A DNA stretch of 64,000 bases. Origin: Diphasiastrum complanatum. Its lineage: Eukaryota; Streptophyta; Lycopodiopsida; Lycopodiales; Lycopodiaceae. Shown piece by piece: positions 1 to 10,683 of the stretch (its first letter is position 1; each line of letters opens with the position of its first letter). The stretch is taken from contig CM055093.1 in the NCBI GenBank assembly GCA_029204225.1, positions 329,001 to 393,000 of the forward strand, in the 5' to 3' direction. A model generated the notes under the pieces. That model was not told the origin of the DNA and made no database searches. It worked only from the letters and a program-made list of their open reading frames with translations. A program made the position numbers and the translations under genes.

Positions 1-40
1 CTACTACAAGATACACACTCAATTTTGGTATAGGAATCTT

Positions 41-160
41 TCATGGAGTAGCAACAAGCAACCAACAATTGTTTTATCTTCAACTGGAGTTGAGTATCGA
101 GCTATGATATTAGCAACATGTGAGGCGATTTGGTTACGACAACTACTTGAAGATCTCTAG
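41..160 (+). pseudogene. Ty1/copia RNase H C-terminal remnant
   Basis: A 40-codon stretch reads SWSSNKQPTIVLSST, then VEYRAM and EAIWLRQLL, ending at TAG 158-160. This is the conserved end of copia RNase H (WSSKKQ, LSSTEAEYRA, E..WL). The upstream bases carry the preceding glycine-rich strand in another frame, so the copy is frameshifted as well as cut by the window edge. It is the tail of a copia element coming in from the left. No LTR follows that I can recognise. Confidence 0.8.
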
Positions 161-180
161 ATACATCAAGAAGGGCTTTC

Positions 181-345
181 GACACTTCAATGCATGAATG
201 CCCAACGTTTCTGAAACACATTTCTGAAATATCAAAAAAATTCCCAGAAACGTTTTTTTTTTAATTTTTTTTTTTTTTGGTTTTTTTTGGGCAATATGGG
301 TATGAGGTGAAAGCTCTAATTAAGAGCATAATTATTGTGTAATTT
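181..345. repeat. Dispersed repeat unit, first of three related loci
   Basis: A short non-coding stretch with inverted CGTTTCTGAAAC-type motifs followed by a T-rich run and the phrase caatatgggtatgaggtgaa. A diverged relative of the second half lies at 41830-41910. Probably a small non-autonomous DNA element or LTR piece; borders not defined. Confidence 0.4.
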
Positions 346-446
346 GCCGAATGTTTCGGGTGCAGGATGGTCTAGTTTAGGTGCATTAACTCCCAGGTTT
401 ACGCTTTGTTGTGTTTAATAAAAACATGATGCCCTAAATTCTCCCT

Positions 447-472
447 CCTCTCTCTCTCTCTCTCGCGCGCTC

Positions 473-518
<46 letters not shown>
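447..518. repeat. (CT)n microsatellite
   Basis: Nearly pure CT dinucleotide run with a short CGCGCG interruption. Confidence 0.95.
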
Positions 519-523
<5 letters not shown>

Positions 524-645
524 CTCTCTCAAAACCAACAAACTAAACAAAAATGTTGAATCGTGCTGAACAAAAACCATGCTAAGTATTCGTCCTGAAC
601 TGTACTGAAGCATTTTTCAACCATATGGAATCGTTTTTCAACCAT

Positions 646-646
646 A

Positions 647-736
<90 letters not shown>
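646..736. repeat. Compound (CT)n(CA)n microsatellite
   Basis: About 12 CT units pass directly into about 33 CA units. Open frames here are repeat artefacts. Confidence 0.95.
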
Positions 737-738
<2 letters not shown>

Positions 739-856
739 GAACAGTACTGAATCGTTACACTGCTGTGAATAGGATCATCGTAATATATAATATCGGGCCA
801 CATGGCACCAAAATGGGGTACAATGATGTTCCATGAACGTAATGAAAACTACACAA

Positions 857-1347
857 CTAAGACTCGTCAGAGTCATGGTAGGAACCATCATCTGAATCTG
901 TGCCTGACTGCAGATCCCAAGGGTCTATAGATGAATCGGAACTGGAGGGAGCCATATGCCGTGGTGTGGCCCTGGCTCTGCTGCGTGCTCTGGCTCTCTG
1001 CTGCGTGCTCTGGCTCTGGATCCTCCCCCTGCCTCTACCTCTGCCTCTGCCTCTTTCCCCTCCTCTGGCCCCCCTCTGCTTGCCCCCACCCCTGTGTCTA
1101 CCCCTGCATGTCTGTGTGTCAGGTGGCTCTGATCCTACGCCCTGGGATGGCCCTACCCACTGTGATGATGCCTGGCCGACGGCTGCCTGTGATGCTCCAC
1201 TCCTGTCTACAAAATGCGAACTCAGCCCCGGGTCCACCAACAGGTCAGCCAGGTCATCCCCCTGTGCCTCCGCCCCCATCTCCTCATCGTCCTCCGTATC
1301 TCCCTCAACCCACTCCTCCTCCTGATAGTCAGCCCCGAGCTCCTCTC
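857..1347 (-). pseudogene. hAT-1 transposase C-terminal acidic/RG-rich tail
   Basis: The open frame has an acidic stretch rich in E and D, then an RG-rich run, then an S/D-rich end (GTDSDDGSYHDSDES) before the stop. Such disordered tails occur at the C terminus of some plant hAT transposases. In this copy it is fused by deletion to the TDGW-like exon and therefore has no catalytic domain. The corresponding tail was not found below hAT-2, which is cut at its own 3' end. On the plus strand the same bases give Leu/Pro-rich frames that are shadows. Confidence 0.55.
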
Positions 1348-1805
1348 CACGCCACGTAGGAATACTATGCCAAGCGGGCAAGAAACCAAGACATTGATGA
1401 CGGATCGCCGACGAATGTCGGTCCATCCATCACTCAATATCGTGCATCCATACCTGCCACAAAACACCCATTAGCCACATGTAAAAATTGCGCTACGAGT
1501 CAACCCTAAACGCATGTAATGGGTTTATGGAAACAAAGTACTTACATCTGCCAAGCTGAGCGAATGGAACTCAGCTCCTGCGTGATGGTCTCCTCCTCCT
1601 GACGAAGCATCCTACCTCGCAATACCTCTCGTCTGGGAGGCGTCCATGTAGCATCCACGACTGCCATCTGTGCGTGAAACTCCCTAAACACCCAAGTGTC
1701 AGCAATAGCAAAAGGAATGCCGCACTCGTAAAAGAACTGTTCAGCAAGTTGAGTGCACCGGGCCTGCTGCTCTCTCTACCACCCGCATCGATCAAGGGTC
1801 TGCTG
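1348..1805 (-). pseudogene. hAT-1 transposase N-terminal part, truncated
   Basis: Minus-strand reading gives an FFYECGIPFAIADTW-like block, then FREFHAQMAVVDATWTPPRRE, an intron with GTAAGT donor, and the exon SDGWTDIRRRS. The first block keeps the frame that hAT-2 has lost by a 1-bp deletion. The FYENGIPF and SDGWTD blocks are typical of plant hAT/DUF659 transposases. The frame ends in the deletion junction at about 1348. The upstream end is cut at 1805 by gypsy element A. Confidence 0.7.
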
Positions 1806-2163
1806 TGTAATAGATCCTAACACCACAGTAGGGCAAACACTAACTGATCCACCCAATCTTGCCTACTCCCTGATATAGAGTAAGCCCCTCCTAGCCTAGT
1901 GTGAGGACTGGTAGCATGCAACTGCCAAGTGTCGGCCACGTGGCACTGACGTGGCCGACTGCACGTCGGGACCCAACTGGGGGCCCTGTCCTGCTGACAG
2001 GGTCCCTAGACTGTGTTAGGCCCGCCATAGCTATGGACCGTGCTGGAGCACACTACTCACACTGTCTTGCCCTGTTGGTCGTGTATATTGGACATGACCC
2101 TGACTGTGGTATCTGACCTATCTGTGTTCTCTAGGGTTCGGCTCTGGTCACGAGCTCGTAACA
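1806..2163 (-). repeat. 3' LTR of gypsy element A
   Basis: The 358-bp sequence starts TGTTACGAGCTCGT on the minus strand and ends ...CTATTACA at 1806. It is nearly identical to the LTRs of element B at 5315-5672 and 11238-11578. It contains the motif acgagctcgt, which B's 3' LTR lacks. A purine run (2164-2177) just upstream on the minus strand is the polypurine tract. Confidence 0.9.
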
Positions 2164-2174
2164 CTCCCTCCCCC

Positions 2175-4945
2175 TTAAGAACCGTCTTGGTCCTCTAAGA
2201 CAAAGTCTGGAAAAATCTTGCGAAGGACGCTGCCTCTTTCCCAAGTGGCATTCTCAACAGGCTGATCATTCCACTTGAGCAGATATTCTCGGTATAGAGT
2301 GAGACGAGTCTGTGTCTCTCTACTATCAAGAATCTCCTCCGGTTCATGTGGAGGTTGCTGAGGATCCAATGGGAGAACTAGAACACTGTCTTCTACCAGA
2401 TTTTCTGATCTGGCTAAGGCTTTTCGTAATTGACTTACATGAAAAACTGGAAAAACCTTACTAATGTGTGGGAGTTCTAGTTCATAGGTGACCTCGCCTA
2501 GTCTCCTACTGATGGTAAAGGGACCACAATACCTTGGAGACAACTTAGCGCACACTCTTGATTTGAGGGTTTTAGAGTCGACTGGGACTCTCAAGTAGAC
2601 TTTCTCACCAGCGGAGAAGTGCACATCCCGTCTGTGTGGATCTGCATAATGCCTGGCTCGATCCTGGGATTGCCTAATGCTACGCTTAGCATGTTCTATC
2701 ATCTGGTTTAGGTCCTCTCAAAAGTTTCTGGCTGCTTCAACTTTTTCTTGTTTAAACCCTACAGCTGTGGGTGAGCGTGGCTGAAAACCGTACATCAGCA
2801 TAAATGGGCTGTATCCCGTAGCTGAATGTTTGGTACTGTTATAAGCAAACTCTAATATCGAGAGATACTCCTCCCAATTAGTCTGCTTCTTGTTGACGTA
2901 TGCACGAAGCATATCCTCCAGCACTTGATTTACCCTCTCTGTTTGACCGTCCGTCTGTGGATGGTCGGTGGTATTCATATTAAGTTTAGTATGGATGATG
3001 GAATACTGCCCTCCAAAAACTCCCACTAAACTTACTGTCCCCGTCGCTGACTATGCCGGAAGGTAGACCGTACAATTTAAATAGCCTATCTACAAACAAC
3101 CTCACTAACTTTGGAGCTCTAACGATTGTTTTGGTCGGAATAAAATGAGCCATTTTGGTCAGACGGTCAACTGTGACCCATATAGTGTCATTACCCTTTT
3201 GGGTTTTAGGCAGGCCTACTATAAAATCCATGGAAATACTCTCCCATTTACCAGCTGGTATATCTAAGGGCTGCAACAACCCTCCTGCCTTTAAACACTC
3301 TGCTTTGTTTACTTGACATTTCTAGCAACTGGTTACATACTGTTGGACGTCCTTTTTCATACTGGGCCAAAAAAATTGCCTACGAAGAAGCTCATAGGTC
3401 TTTTGTATGCCTGGGTGTCCCGCACTAGGATTGTCATGACATTCATATAGGAGCTGCTGCCTATAATCCTCTGAATTGGGGACACATACTCTATCTCTAT
3501 AGAGCAAGTACTCATCCTGAATGGAATACTATTTCCATTTGAATCCTTGAGTCAACTGACCCTCAACCACTGGGATTTGCTTGGATAATACAGGCTTAGA
3601 ATCCTCAACGTCATCTGACGTATACTCGGACTCATCATCATCCTCAACGGAAGCTGCCGTATTCTTGGATGAACTAGCACCAGCCCCGAGAATTGGTTAT
3701 GGAGTCTGTAACTGTCTGCTCTGGACTGAGTTCCAGATAGTAGAGAAGAATGCATCATGCTGACACTTCCCTCTCAAGGACTCGAGTAACTCATTACGAA
3801 TCTGAGCAAAACTCAGCTCGTTTATCATAGGCATTCTGCTAAGGGCATCTGCTACTGTATTGAATTTCCCCCGTCTATATATGATAGACATATCAAACTC
3901 TTGCATCAACTCTGCCCGACGAGCTTTCCGACCTCTAAGCTCGGGTTGATTGCAAAGGTATCTGAGACTTTCATGGTATTTCAGGACCTCAAAGCTGGCA
4001 CCATACAAATAATGCCTCCAAGTTTTAAGGGCATGGACTATAGAAAAGAGTTCCTTTTCATAGGCACTGTACCTAGTCTGAGCTGGCTTGAGTTTTTTAC
4101 TCTCGAACGCAACTGGTCGTCCACCCTGAGTTAGCACAACACCTACTGCAAAGTCGCTAGCATCTATTTCGACCACAAATGGCTGATTGGGGTCGACGAC
4201 TTTTAAAACTGGTGCTGTAGCTAAGGCTGTTTGAAGAGCATCAAAGTTCTCTGGCTGTGCGGACTCCCAAATGAACTCCTTTCCCTTCCCCTTAAGAAGA
4301 TTTGTCATAGGAACTGCTATCTGAGCATATTCCCTGACAAATCATCTGTAATATCCCGCCAAACCAAGAAAGATCTGAAGTTCCAAAATATTCTGAGGTC
4401 TTAGCCCACTGAGTATGGCTTTAACCTTATTCGGGTCCATCTTAATCCCATCCGGCGAGGTAATGTGACCCAAATATGCTATTTCTTCAACGAAGAATTC
4501 ACACTTGGATTGTTTAGCATAAATCTTATGCTTTCTGAGCAGTCGAAACACCTTGCTAAGGTGTTTTAGACTCCTTCCTCGTTTTACTGTAGACGAGGAT
4601 GTCATCTAAAAATACGACTACAAACTTACCCAAGTATGGTTTGAGGACACTGTTCATCAAGGTCATAAAGGTAGCTGGAGCATTTGTGAGCCCAAATGGC
4701 ATCACCTTAAACTCATAATGACCGTGACGAGTCCTAAAAGCTGTTTTCGGGACATCATCCGATTTTATACAGACCTGATGGTATCCTGATCTGAGGTCTA
4801 TTTTACTGAAAAATTTAGCCCCGTCGAGTTGATCAAACAACTCGTTTGCCCGAGGCATAGGATATTTATTCTCAATTGTGACTTTATTGAGGGCTCTGTA
4901 ATCTACGCAAAGACGCCTTAAGGCAAATTTGAAGTCCAAAAGCAC
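2175..4945 (-). pseudogene. Element A pol remnant: RT, RNase H, integrase, chromodomain
   Basis: On the minus strand, RT carries [32 protein letters not shown] and FLDDILVYS (4945-4570). RNase H follows ([22 protein letters not shown]; 4308-3830). Integrase has the HHCC finger ([20 protein letters not shown]), the core D-D-E region ([31 protein letters not shown]) and a C-terminal chromodomain-like stretch ending at 2175. The chain is broken by several frameshifts. A TGA follows EAARNF near 2715, exactly where element B has one. Clearly defective. Confidence 0.9.
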
Positions 4946-5314
4946 TTCTGAATTCTGAATTTTCAGAAGCCCCCTGCTCGCTGATCTGGCAGAAGTATTA
5001 TTACTCCAAATCTTTGAAGTTGGGGCCCAAAACTTTATCCAAAATCTGGATTTTCAAAAGCACTAGCAGCGCTGACCCTGCTCTTTCCTTTTGGCTTCAA
5101 ACTCGCTGAGAACTACTGAATTTTCCCCTGGAAACCAGATGCAAGTCTCTAGATTTACAGCGATGGAGTTGCTTGCTTATTCCTACTCTAATTCCGCTGG
5201 AAAATGTGTAGAAAACTCTCTGAACCCACTGCTTGGCCCGAATCATCCGGCTAAGCATGTGAATCTGTAAATGCGAGATATCACTCCAAGTATCTCTAGA
5301 TAAGCCTGGGCACC
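4920..5314 (-). other. Element A 5' leader remnant
   Basis: Reverse-complement of this stretch matches the element B leader around 5890-6190 (the tttccagsgraattagagtagg and ctcagcgagtttgaagcc phrases). The match begins near 5250 on the minus strand; the 60-100 bases next to element B do not match B and are of unknown origin. Confidence 0.7.
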
Positions 5315-5672
5315 TGTTACGAGCTCGTAACCAGTGCCGAACCCTAGGGAACACAGATAGGTCAGATACCACAGTCAGGGTCGTGTCCAGTGTACATGAC
5401 CAACAGGGCAAGACAGTGTGAGTAGTGTGCCCCAGCACGGTCCATAGCCATGGCGGGCCTAACACAGCCTAGGGACCCTGTCAGCAGGATAGGGCTCCCA
5501 GTTGGGTCCCGACGTGCAGTCGGCCACGTCAGTGCCACGTGGCCGACACTTGGCAGTAGCATGCTACCAGTCCTCACACTGGGCTAGGAGGGGCTTACTC
5601 TATATCAGGGAGTAGGCAAGGTTGGGTGGATCAGTTAGTGTTTGCCCTACTGTGGTGTTAGGATCTATTACA
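5315..5672 (+). repeat. 5' LTR of element B
   Basis: Starts TGTTACGAGC at 5315 and ends CTATTACA at 5672, one base before the PBS. It is 17 bp longer than the 3' LTR because it keeps acgagctcgtaaccagt after the first four bases; otherwise the two are almost identical. It should carry the promoter for the element; a weak TATA-like tctatatcagg lies near 5600. Confidence 0.95.
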
Positions 5673-5673
5673 C

Positions 5674-5686
5674 TGGTATCAGAGCC
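5674..5686 (+). promoter_or_regulatory. Primer binding site (tRNA-iMet)
   Basis: TGGTATCAGAGCC, complementary to the 3' end of plant initiator tRNA-Met, begins two bases after the LTR end. Confidence 0.95.
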
Positions 5687-6444
5687 ATCTCCATCCTAGG
5701 GAGTTCAGGAGCAGCAGTAGAGAAAGCTATCAGAAGATAGGAAAGATCTCTGAGTTTCTCAGAAAAGATTAGAGGAGGAGAATCGCTGTAGGAGCAGCCT
5801 TCAAACTTCTGATTTTCACTGAGAAATCACAGTAGCAAGGAGTCAGATTCCAAGTGTAGGTAGCTCGCTGGAAATACAGCTGTTTCTCACTGAGTTCAGA
5901 GGATTCTCTATAGTTTTCCCAGCGAAATTAGAGTAGGAAGAAGCCAGCACCTCCATCGCTGTACAGTCAGAGACCTGCATTTGATTTCCAGGGAAAAATT
6001 TACTGGTTCTCAGCGAGTTTGAAGCCAAAAAGGAGGAGCAGGGCCAACGCTGCCAGTGCTTCTGAAAATCTGGTTTTTGGACAAGTTTTCGGGCCCCAAC
6101 GTCAGAGATTTGGAGCAAGAGGATTCCTACTAGATCAGCGAGCAGGAGACTTCTGAAATTTCAGAATTCAGAGGGGTTTTTGGACTTCAGATTTGCCATT
6201 TTGTGGACAAATTGAGATGCTGTCAGACCAGCGAGGGGGGATAGCAAAAGTTACAGATCTTGTTGCACATTTTCCAACCTCAAATCAGATTGAGGAAGAA
6301 GCTGAGAAGGGCTTTTCTTGATTCTCTTTGTGGAAGTACAGCTCTCAGAAAGAGCTAAGTTTCCTTTCCCTTGTACAGTTGTAAATTAGTCTTTTAGACT
6401 TTTTTTCCTTCAGAAGTTAAGGTAGCTCTCTGTCAGTTCCGAAG

Positions 6445-8043
6445 ATGACCACTCCTCAGGGACCTGATCAACCCCCGGAGAGAGGCTTCGACGAACTTGA
6501 AACAGGAGCCTTGGCTTACAGAAAAGGGAAGGAACCCATGGAAGTAGAAGAACAGGAACAGTTCGCCGAAGAACTCGACGAACTGGTTACCAAGGAGCAG
6601 TTCCTCCAATTGGTAACAGAAGTGGATGAACTGAAGTTGGCATTAGCCAATTTCAAGTCTAGTGTGGACGACTCGTTCGTTGAACTCAAAAACTTGATTT
6701 TGAGTTCCGCGAAAGGAAGCCTTCCCTCCACTTCTCAGTTATCCCCTTCTCCACTTCCATCAGTTTCAGGTGAGACTTTACGATCTCACCCCAGTGTTTT
6801 TAAAGACTTAAAACCTCCTACTTTTAATGGGGAAGAGAAGGATAGAAATGCAGATATTCTACAAACCTTCCTCAGCAAATGGAAGAACATTCATGCTCTT
6901 AATCAGACCCCTGACCATTTGCAAGCTATTGAGGCCAGTCTTTCCTTAGGGCCTATGGCCTATAAGTGGTGGTTAAATCTCCAGGAGACTGGGCAGACTC
7001 CCCGGTCATGGAAAGCTTTTGAAGAAGCTTTCCTAAGAGAATTTCTACCAGAGAATGAACTTGATAGAGCCTGGGAAGCCTGGGAAAGAACAGTAATGGA
7101 CAAGTCCCTCATCCAATATATCTCGCAGTATCGAGAAGCAATTTTAAAGATTAAAAATATGGATGACTATCAGAAAATCAGGGGATTTGTCCGTGGCCTC
7201 AAAGATGAATATAAAGTAGAGGTCCAGAGAAACTCGCCTACTACCCTTGAGCAAGCTCTCAGATATGCTCAAATCTATGATGATTCAGTGGGTAGGAAGA
7301 GGGCGAGACAACAGCCACTTTCTGAGCAGCCTTCTCAGAAAGACTTTCAATTTAAAAAGAAATTTTTAAAAAGAAAGAAAGAAGATAAATTTAAAGGTGA
7401 AGCTCCTCAGAAACGCCCTTCACTCATACAGCCCTTAAAACCAGATGATTTTGAGAAAGTCAAACAAGAACATTTGTGCTTTGTGTGTATGGGCAAGGGA
7501 CACACAGTCAGACAGTGTCCCAAGGGGCCTTTCACTAAAAAAGATAAGAAAGATAAAAAACAAGTTCATCTTGTTCAGACTGTATGTTTCCCCAGTGACT
7601 CGGCAGCTTCCGAGATCAAAGTGTATCATGAAGATCATGAACACTGTTGCCAGCTGACCTCTGCAATGCTAGCGAGACCCTTCAGCTTTGGGCCGCATGA
7701 CCTAGTACGTATGCATGGGAAAGTTGGTAACCAGTCAGTAAGAGTCATGGTTGATGATGGGGCAACCCATAATTTCATCAACCACACCCTGGTTAAAAAG
7801 CTTAAACTACCAGAAGTACCTAGTCAGCATAGGTACATAGTTTCATTAGCTAAGGGTGAAGATAAAAAAATATGGGAAACTATGGTAAGTAAGTTAAATC
7901 TTGGTATTCAGGGGTACCAAGATGAAATAAACTTTCAGATAATGCACCTGGATCGAACAGACATTGTTCTCGGGAGAGATTGGCTCTACAGTTTAGGACC
8001 TTCCCTCCACAGAAACTATCAGGAGAACACCCTCAGCTTTTAG
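6445..8043 (+). CDS. Element B Gag and protease
   Basis: A 532-codon frame. The N-terminal third is charged and coiled-coil-like. Residues ~120-290 form the retrotransposon gag domain (WKNIHALNQTPDHLQAIEA, then KWWLNLQETGQTPRSWKAFEEAF). A basic region precedes one CCHC zinc knuckle at ~346 (CFVCMGKGHTVRQC). The aspartic protease follows with MVDDGATHNFINHTLVKK, where the usual D-S/T-G-A reads DDGAT, and later LGRDWLYSLG. The start chosen is the first ATG after the leader. The TAG at 8041 is in the same frame as pol, replacing what is usually an unbroken gag-pol junction. Confidence 0.9.
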   Translation: MTTPQGPDQPPERGFDELETGALAYRKGKEPMEVEEQEQFAEELDELVTKEQFLQLVTEVDELKLALANFKSSVDDSFVELKNLILSSAKGSLPSTSQLSPSPLPSVSGETLRSHPSVFKDLKPPTFNGEEKDRNADILQTFLSKWKNIHALNQTPDHLQAIEASLSLGPMAYKWWLNLQETGQTPRSWKAFEEAFLREFLPENELDRAWEAWERTVMDKSLIQYISQYREAILKIKNMDDYQKIRGFVRGLKDEYKVEVQRNSPTTLEQALRYAQIYDDSVGRKRARQQPLSEQPSQKDFQFKKKFLKRKKEDKFKGEAPQKRPSLIQPLKPDDFEKVKQEHLCFVCMGKGHTVRQCPKGPFTKKDKKDKKQVHLVQTVCFPSDSAASEIKVYHEDHEHCCQLTSAMLARPFSFGPHDLVRMHGKVGNQSVRVMVDDGATHNFINHTLVKKLKLPEVPSQHRYIVSLAKGEDKKIWETMVSKLNLGIQGYQDEINFQIMHLDRTDIVLGRDWLYSLGPSLHRNYQENTLSF

Positions 8044-8064
8044 CATAAAGGCCGAGAGATCCAG

Positions 8065-10683
8065 TTGCATGGGGAGCATGATGCTCCCAACAGCCCTATG
8101 GTCTGCAGTTCAGAGCTCTGTCAGCTAATCGGAGACGAAGACCATCAGGTATTCTTATGTAACTTTCAGTTTATTCATGAAGTTTCTATTTCCAGTTCTT
8201 TTCAGCAGAAAATCAGTAAATTAGAAACTTTGTTGTCTAAATTTAAAGATGTTTTTCCTGAAGATTTACCACATGGTTTACGACCTAGCAGAGAGGTAGA
8301 TCATGTAATAAACCTAGTACCAGGTACAACACCTGTTTCTAAACCTCCGTATCGGGTCAGCCGAACAGAGGATGAAGAAATAACTAGGCAGTTAACAGAC
8401 TATCTTGGGAAAGGCCAAATTCAGACCAGTAGTTCACCATGGGCCTCACCAGTCCTATTGGTGAAAAAGAAAGAGGGGTCTATGCGTCTTTGCGTAGATT
8501 ATAGAGCCCTCAATAAAGTCACAATTAAGAATAAATACCCTATGCCTCGGGCAAACGAGTTGTTTGACCAACTCGACGGGGCTAAGTTTTTCAGCAAAAT
8601 AGACCTTAGATTGGGATATCATCAAGTCCGTATAAAATCGGAAGATGTCTCGAAAACAGCTTTTAGGACTCGTCACGGTCATTATGAGTTTAAGGTGATG
8701 CCATTTGGGCTCACAAATGCTCCAGCTACCTTAATGACCTTGATGAACAGTGTCCTCAGACCATACTTGGGTAAGTTTGTAGTCGTATTTTTAGATGACA
8801 TCCTCGTTTACAGCAAAACGAGGAAGGAGCATCTAAAACACCTTAGAAAGGTGTTTCGACTGCTTAGAAAGCATAAGCTCTATGCTAAACAATCCAAGTG
8901 TGAATTCTTCGTTGAAGAAGTAGCATATTTGGGTCACATTATCTCTTCAGATGGGATTAAGATGGACCCAAATAAGGTTAAAGCCATACTCAGTTGGCTG
9001 AGACCTCAGAATATTTTTGAACTTCAAATCTTTCTTGGTCTGGCAGGATATTACAGACGATTTGTCAAGGAATATGCTCAGATAGCAGTCCCTATGACAA
9101 ATCTCCTTAAGGGAAAGGAGTTTATTTGGGAGTCCGCACAGCAGGAGAGCTTTGATGCTCTCAAAACAGCCTTAACTACAGCACCAGTTTTAAAAGTCGT
9201 CGACCCCAATCAGCCATTTGTGGTCGAAACAGATGCTAGCGACTTTGCAGTAGGTGCTGTGCTAACTCAGAGTGGACGACCAGTTGCGTTCGAGAGTAAA
9301 AAACTCGAGCCAGCTCAGACTAGGTATAGTGCCTATGAAAAGGAACTCTTTTCTATAGTCCATGCCCTTAAGACTTGGAGGCATTATTTGTATGGTGCCA
9401 ACTTTGAGGTCCTGACAGACCATGAGAGTCTCAGATACCTTTGCAATCAACCTGAGCTTAGAGGTCGGAAAGCTCGTTGGGCAGAGTTGATGCAAGAGTT
9501 TGACATGTCTATCAGATATAGACGGGGGAAATTCAATACAGTAGCAGATGCCCTTAGCAGAATGCCTATGATAAACGAACTGAGTTTTACTCAGATTCGT
9601 AATGAGTTACTCGAGTCCTTGAGAGGGAAATGCCAGCATGATGCATTCTTCTTTACTATCTGGAACTCAGTCCAGAGCAGACAGTTACAGACTCCAGAAC
9701 CAGTTCCCGGGGCTGGTGCCAGTTCACCCAAGAATACGGCAGCTTCCGTTGAGGATGATGATGAGTCCGAGTATACGTCGTCAGATGGTGTTGAGGATTC
9801 TGAGCCTGTATTACCCAAGCAAACCCCAGTGGTTGAAAGTCAGTTGACTCAAGGATTCAAATGGAAACAATATTCCATTCAGGATGAGTACTTGCTCTAT
9901 AGAGATAGAGTATGTGTCCCCAATTCAGAGGATTATAGGCAGCAGGTCCTATATGAATGTCATGACAATCCTAGTGCGGGACACCCAGGCATACAGAAGA
10001 CCTATGAGCTTCTTCGTAGGCAATTTTTCTGGCCCAGTATGAAAAAGGACGTCCACCAGTATGTATCCAGTTGCCAGAAATGTCAAGTAAATAAAGCAGA
10101 GTGTTTAAAGGCAGGAGGTTTGTTGCATCCCTTAGAAATACCAGCTGGTAAATGGGAGAGTATCTCCATGGATTTTATAGTAGGCCTGCCTAAAGCCCAA
10201 AAGGGTAATGACGCTATATGGGTCACAGTTGACCGTCTGACCAAAATGTCTCATTTTATTCCGACCAAAACAACTGTTAGAGCTCCAGAGTTAGCGAGGT
10301 TGTTTGTAGACGGGCTATTTAAATTGTACGGTCTACCTTCCGGCATAGTCAGCGACCGGGACAGTAAGTTTACTGGAAATTTTTGGAGGGCAGTATTCCA
10401 TCATCTCCATACTAAACTTAATATGAGTAAGACCAACCATCCACAGACGGACGGTCAAACAGAGAGGGTAAATCAGGTGCTGGAGGATATGCTTCGTGCA
10501 TACGTCAACAAGAAGCAGACTAATTGGGAGGAGTATCTCTCGATATTAGAGTTTGCTTATAACAGTACCAAACATTCAGCTACGGGATACAGCCCATTTA
10601 TGCTGATGTACGGTTTTCAGCCACGCTCACCCACAGCTGTAGGGTTTAAACAAGAAAAAGTTGAAGCAGCCAGAAACTTTTGA
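8065..10683 (+). CDS. Element B Pol: RT, RNase H, integrase
   Basis: An 872-codon frame in phase with gag. RT (~100-280) shows [29 protein letters not shown] and the catalytic FLDDILVYS. RNase H (~380-500) shows [45 protein letters not shown] and [10 protein letters not shown]. Integrase shows the HHCC finger ([20 protein letters not shown] ... CQKCQ) and D,D,E core ([40 protein letters not shown]). The 8065 ATG is only the first Met after the TAG, not necessarily a true start. The frame stops at TGA 10681 just after EAARNF, before the C-terminal domains. Confidence 0.93.
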   Translation: MHGEHDAPNSPMVCSSELCQLIGDEDHQVFLCNFQFIHEVSISSSFQQKISKLETLLSKFKDVFPEDLPHGLRPSREVDHVINLVPGTTPVSKPPYRVSRTEDEEITRQLTDYLGKGQIQTSSSPWASPVLLVKKKEGSMRLCVDYRALNKVTIKNKYPMPRANELFDQLDGAKFFSKIDLRLGYHQVRIKSEDVSKTAFRTRHGHYEFKVMPFGLTNAPATLMTLMNSVLRPYLGKFVVVFLDDILVYSKTRKEHLKHLRKVFRLLRKHKLYAKQSKCEFFVEEVAYLGHIISSDGIKMDPNKVKAILSWLRPQNIFELQIFLGLAGYYRRFVKEYAQIAVPMTNLLKGKEFIWESAQQESFDALKTALTTAPVLKVVDPNQPFVVETDASDFAVGAVLTQSGRPVAFESKKLEPAQTRYSAYEKELFSIVHALKTWRHYLYGANFEVLTDHESLRYLCNQPELRGRKARWAELMQEFDMSIRYRRGKFNTVADALSRMPMINELSFTQIRNELLESLRGKCQHDAFFFTIWNSVQSRQLQTPEPVPGAGASSPKNTAASVEDDDESEYTSSDGVEDSEPVLPKQTPVVESQLTQGFKWKQYSIQDEYLLYRDRVCVPNSEDYRQQVLYECHDNPSAGHPGIQKTYELLRRQFFWPSMKKDVHQYVSSCQKCQVNKAECLKAGGLLHPLEIPAGKWESISMDFIVGLPKAQKGNDAIWVTVDRLTKMSHFIPTKTTVRAPELARLFVDGLFKLYGLPSGIVSDRDSKFTGNFWRAVFHHLHTKLNMSKTNHPQTDGQTERVNQVLEDMLRAYVNKKQTNWEEYLSILEFAYNSTKHSATGYSPFMLMYGFQPRSPTAVGFKQEKVEAARNF

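Larger units (their letters stand above)
841..1805 (-). mobile_element. hAT-1: internally deleted hAT element (left part)
   Basis: Reading the minus strand, 1805 to 1475 matches the N-terminal coding part of the hAT transposase at 47567-47825 (hAT-2). 1474 to about 1348 matches the start of the next exon (YGCTILSDGWTDIRRRS, then FLRGV). At about 1348 homology stops and the sequence jumps to an acidic and RG-rich tail that ends at 857. The catalytic centre and dimerisation region are absent, so this is a deletion derivative. The remainder of its 5' end is found beyond two retrotransposons at 11579-11720. Confidence 0.75.
1806..5314 (-). mobile_element. Gypsy element A: deleted chromovirus, minus strand
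   Basis: Order on the minus strand is leader remnant (5314-4920), reverse transcriptase to chromodomain (4945-2175), PPT, and a 358-bp LTR (1806-2163). Gag, protease and the first part of RT are missing: leader joins RT directly near 4920. It is closely related to element B, in opposite orientation and directly adjoining it. Frameshifts and stops occur near 4600, 4320, 3520 and 3000. No intact 5' LTR is present between the leader and element B. Confidence 0.85.

Noticed and set aside
900..1359. Leu/Pro-rich plus-strand frames, signal-peptide-like
   Set aside because: Shadows of the acidic/RG-rich hAT-1 tail on the minus strand.
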